Assembly: GCA_002406015.1 (NCBI GenBank) | Contig: DHMX01000022.1 | Coordinates: 235,550 to 299,549, forward strand | DNA: 64,000 nucleotides | Source: Lachnospiraceae bacterium UBA4631 | GTDB lineage: Bacteria > Bacillota > Clostridia > Lachnospirales > Lachnospiraceae | Direction: 5' to 3' | In this document: one piece after another, positions 61,928 to 64,000 of the stretch | Layout of the letters: each line of letters begins with the position of its first letter | How positions within the stretch are numbered: position 1 is the stretch's first letter | Notes under the pieces: model-generated | Database searches by the model: none | Told to the model about the DNA's origin: nothing | The model's input: only the letters and a program-made list of their open reading frames with translations | Program-made: the position numbers and the translations under genes

Positions 61928-63619
61928 TTATGGTGTCTCTTGAGAAAAATCCATATTCTCTGTCAGGTGCTTAATCTTATCTGTATATTCGGTTCCGCTT
62001 AATGTGTTTAATTCTGCCGCATCTGACTCTGTTAGTCCGAATACATCCTTTAATGCGGTTACAATATGTGTCCGGGCAGTATTATAATCATCTACAATTC
62101 CCAGCTCCACCGCATCATTATAATAAGTATCATACTTTGACAAACCATATAACAAGGCATCCAACGCCTGTTCCGGCTCATTCATGGCAACATAATTCTC
62201 ATAGGCTTCATATTGACGCTCAATATACATAACCGTATATATCTTATCCTGTAACGGCTGGTCGGAAGCTCTTAACTTCTCTCCTAATATCTCACGATAT
62301 GCCATGCCGTATTTCTGCCGCTCAAAGTAATTTGAAGCCTTTGTTACCGTATGGGCATATCCAAATATATAGGTACCGCCTATGACAGCACCACCTATCA
62401 GCAAAAAGAACATAATCGTTATAACGGATAACGGTCCGTTTAATTTCTTTTCCGGTCCATCCGCTGCCAGAGCCTTCTCATCCGCTTCTTTGCGGGCTGC
62501 TTTCTTTGCTATCAGTTGTGCAGTCTTTTTCTCCTTCTCTGCCTTACGCCGACTATTTGCCTCTGCCTGCTGCTTCTTTTTCTCAGCCTTCTTTGCCAGC
62601 TTTTCCTGCTTTTTCTGTTCCTTTTCTTCCGCCAGCTTCGCTTCCTGCTCCGGTGTCAGGGTATCCTCTTCGTCATCACCGAACAAGGTATCCATAAAGG
62701 TCTTTTTCTTGTTTTTCTGATTCTTGGCATCCGGTTCTTCTACCTCTTCCGGTATTTCAAAGTCCGGTATCTCATCCTTCTCCGGCATGGAGGTATCCAT
62801 TCCGGTGCTTTCAATTCCAAGCATGGCAAACAAATCTTCCATGTCATCTGTACCGCCCGCCTTTGTCGTATCTGTGTCCTCCATCATAGCGGTAGGGTCT
62901 ACAGCATTGGAAGCGTTCAGCATTTCATCATCGGTAACCTCTGTAATGTCATCCAAATCGTCTATGCTTACCTGCTGTTTTCCTTGTTTTTGTTCTTTCT
63001 GAGACTCCTCTTTCCGGTTATCGTCCGATTCTGCATTTTCCATGCTTTCCATATCTGCAGATGAACCTTCTGAATCTCCAAAAATTTCCTTCATCCACGC
63101 ATCCACATCTGCTTCTGCTTCTTCCTCTGATTCTGTGTCTGCTTCCGAATCCAGAACAGTATCCTTTTCATCCAGCTCTGCATCTTCTTCTGCCGTCATT
63201 TTACGAAGCTCTTCCTCAAACTCCGGGTCATCCGCGGTTTCATCCAGATAATGTTCATCAATGTTCATGGATTCAAAATCATCCAGCTCCTTCTGAACCC
63301 GAACCGGATCCAGATTCATCTTTGTGACATCTACATCATCAAAATCTATGTCATCAAAATCCATATGGTCCATATCCAAGTCTGCCAGCTCGTCTAACTC
63401 ATCCAGTTCCGAAATTTCGTCTGCCGAAATCTCTGCATCGGACCATGCCACATCCTTTACATGTCCGGCATCCTCCGCCAATGTCTGCTCCATGCTTGGT
63501 TCTTCCGGCTTCATGTCCTCTGTTTCCAGTTCAGAAATGGAATGTAGCTCCCGCTCGTCAATATTGGAATCCTTTGCTTCTGCATTTTTTAATAATTCAT
63601 CTAAATAATTCTCGTCCAT
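61928..63619 (-). CDS. Large acidic single-span membrane protein, function unknown
   Basis: I do not recognise the family. Residues 1-300 are strongly acidic and predicted disordered (a run of Asp/Glu around 60-100), 326-392 form a Lys/Glu/Ala-rich charged helix or coiled coil, one span lies at about 397-420 (VITIMFFLLIGGAVIGGTYIFG), and 421-563 is a helical external region ending in acidic residues. Three short similar segments occur in the disordered part: WMKEIFGD (about 175-182), MEDLFAMLG (260-268) and FMDTLFGDD (308-316), which may be repeated binding motifs. It precedes hisH-hisF and has its own promoter. Confidence 0.7.
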   Translation of the reverse strand: MDENYLDELLKNAEAKDSNIDERELHSISELETEDMKPEEPSMEQTLAEDAGHVKDVAWSDAEISADEISELDELDELADLDMDHMDFDDIDFDDVDVTKMNLDPVRVQKELDDFESMNIDEHYLDETADDPEFEEELRKMTAEEDAELDEKDTVLDSEADTESEEEAEADVDAWMKEIFGDSEGSSADMESMENAESDDNRKEESQKEQKQGKQQVSIDDLDDITEVTDDEMLNASNAVDPTAMMEDTDTTKAGGTDDMEDLFAMLGIESTGMDTSMPEKDEIPDFEIPEEVEEPDAKNQKNKKKTFMDTLFGDDEEDTLTPEQEAKLAEEKEQKKQEKLAKKAEKKKQQAEANSRRKAEKEKKTAQLIAKKAARKEADEKALAADGPEKKLNGPLSVITIMFFLLIGGAVIGGTYIFGYAHTVTKASNYFERQKYGMAYREILGEKLRASDQPLQDKIYTVMYIERQYEAYENYVAMNEPEQALDALLYGLSKYDTYYNDAVELGIVDDYNTARTHIVTALKDVFGLTESDAAELNTLSGTEYTDKIKHLTENMDFSQETP

Positions 63620-63652
63620 TCACTCACCCTCTTTTGGAACAATCTAAGATTA

Positions 63653-63681
63653 ACTATACAATAAGCAGGGGCAAAAAACAA
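63653..63681 (-). promoter_or_regulatory. Promoter of the acidic membrane protein gene
   Basis: TTGTTT (63676-63681), 17-base spacer, TATAGT (63653-63658) on the minus strand. It lies back to back with the plus-strand promoter at 63683. Confidence 0.5.
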
Positions 63682-63682
63682 G

Positions 63683-63711
63683 TTGCATTTCAACCGGAAA
63701 TATTATATATT
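63683..63711 (+). promoter_or_regulatory. Promoter of the DUF6465 gene
   Basis: TTGCAT (63683-63688), 17-base spacer, TATATT (63706-63711). The -35 box starts 2 bases after the divergent -35 box on the minus strand. Confidence 0.6.
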
Positions 63712-63753
63712 ATAGGTGTTTCATTGGTGATTCATTATAAAGGAGGGAATTTT

Positions 63754-63972
63754 ATGAAGACTTCAATGTACATGGAGTTTCAGGGGAAACAGTTAGACGA
63801 GCAGGAATTAGTTGCAAAAGCAAAGCGAATCTGGGTGGAAGACGGTCACAAGGCAACAGAATTAAAGTCACTGAAGCTGTACATTAAACCGGAAGACAAT
63901 ACTGCATACTATGTATTTAATGAAGACATTACCGGTTCTTTTACTTTAGATGAAGCAAACGTATATAATTAG
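63754..63972 (+). CDS. DUF6465 family small protein
   Basis: A 72-residue protein (MKTSMYMEFQGKQLDEQEL, ending TGSFTLDEANVYN) of the small Lachnospiraceae-type DUF6465 family: a short helix-strand pattern with LKLYIKPEDNTAYYVFN in the middle. The function is unknown. The start is at 63754 with SD AAAGGAGG 7 bases upstream; a longer frame from 63445 lies in the divergent gene and is not used. Confidence 0.8.
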   Translation: MKTSMYMEFQGKQLDEQELVAKAKRIWVEDGHKATELKSLKLYIKPEDNTAYYVFNEDITGSFTLDEANVYN

Positions 63973-64000
63973 ATAGCACATAAAAATAAAGGGTAAATAC

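Noticed and set aside
62516..63064. 182-residue plus-strand frame rich in Leu and Phe
   Set aside because: It is the complement of the acidic, lysine-rich protein; such low-complexity genes give long open frames on the other strand. No SD or family match.
1..64000. Prophage, insertion sequence or integrative element
   Set aside because: No integrase, transposase, capsid or conjugation gene was seen; the genes are typical chromosomal ones.

Overview
The window is a densely packed chromosomal segment of a low-to-moderate GC Firmicute, most likely a member of the Lachnospiraceae (Clostridia). The evidence is a PolC-type replicase next to ispG-rseP-dxr-cdsA-uppS-frr-pyrH, a fused IspH/ribosomal protein S1 gene, a Bce-type two-component/ABC module, a T-box in front of trpE, a Na+-pumping decarboxylase operon, class B sortase, and small Lachnospiraceae-type proteins (DUF6465, DUF378). 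Most genes lie on the minus strand. No prophage, insertion sequence, CRISPR array or rRNA is visible.

Layout. 1-6650 (minus): a PrsW-like protease with a C-terminal leucine-rich repeat region, a membrane zf-HC2 (anti-sigma-like) protein, polA, coaE and a truncated FtsA/PilM-like ATPase, from one good promoter. 6664-6876: tRNA-Leu(CAA) with promoter and terminator. 6933-9162: Bax inhibitor-1 protein, class B sortase, NUDIX hydrolase. 9166-16583: ruvA-ruvB-zapA-U32-ftsW/rodA-pbp, whose leader holds an unusual repeat element with two perfect 72-bp copies (16605-16905). 17035-23398: a plus-strand YprB-like nuclease, then on the minus strand cheR, ispH-rpsA fusion, cmk and a large unknown membrane protein with an N-terminal zinc ribbon. 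23524-28101: Bce-like response regulator, kinase, ATPase and permease, with a candidate operator in front of the transporter genes. 28130-34814: a BaiN/HI0933-type flavoprotein and a five-gene operon for a biotin-dependent Na+-pumping carboxyltransferase/decarboxylase.

34960-36057 (plus): small alarmone synthetase and DUF378 protein. 36103-39240 (minus): citrate synthase followed by a two-gene SufC/SufB-like Fe-S assembly pair. 39289-43323: heterodimeric ABC exporter co-transcribed with a Fur-family regulator. 43307-44825: a SleC-like peptidoglycan-binding protein and tRNA-Glu(CTC). 44869-45542: a DUF4258/YgiT pair resembling a toxin-antitoxin module with its own promoter. 45539-57637: a long run with an unknown small membrane protein, bactofilin, pyrH, frr, uppS, cdsA, dxr, rseP, ispG and polC. 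57656-60049: trpE-trpG behind a tryptophan T-box. 60036-63619: GNAT, hisF, hisH and a large acidic single-span membrane protein. 63683-63972 (plus): DUF6465 protein.

Functional links: three isoprenoid-pathway enzymes (Dxr, IspG, IspH) together with UppS and CdsA supply undecaprenyl and phospholipid synthesis, while FtsW/RodA, the penicillin-binding protein, ZapA and the FtsA-like protein use the products in wall growth and division. PrsW and RseP are the two kinds of protease that release membrane-held sigma factors in known systems; the PrsW gene lies directly beside an anti-sigma-like protein but no sigma factor gene is in the window. All starts and functions are read from sequence by eye; no search was run.
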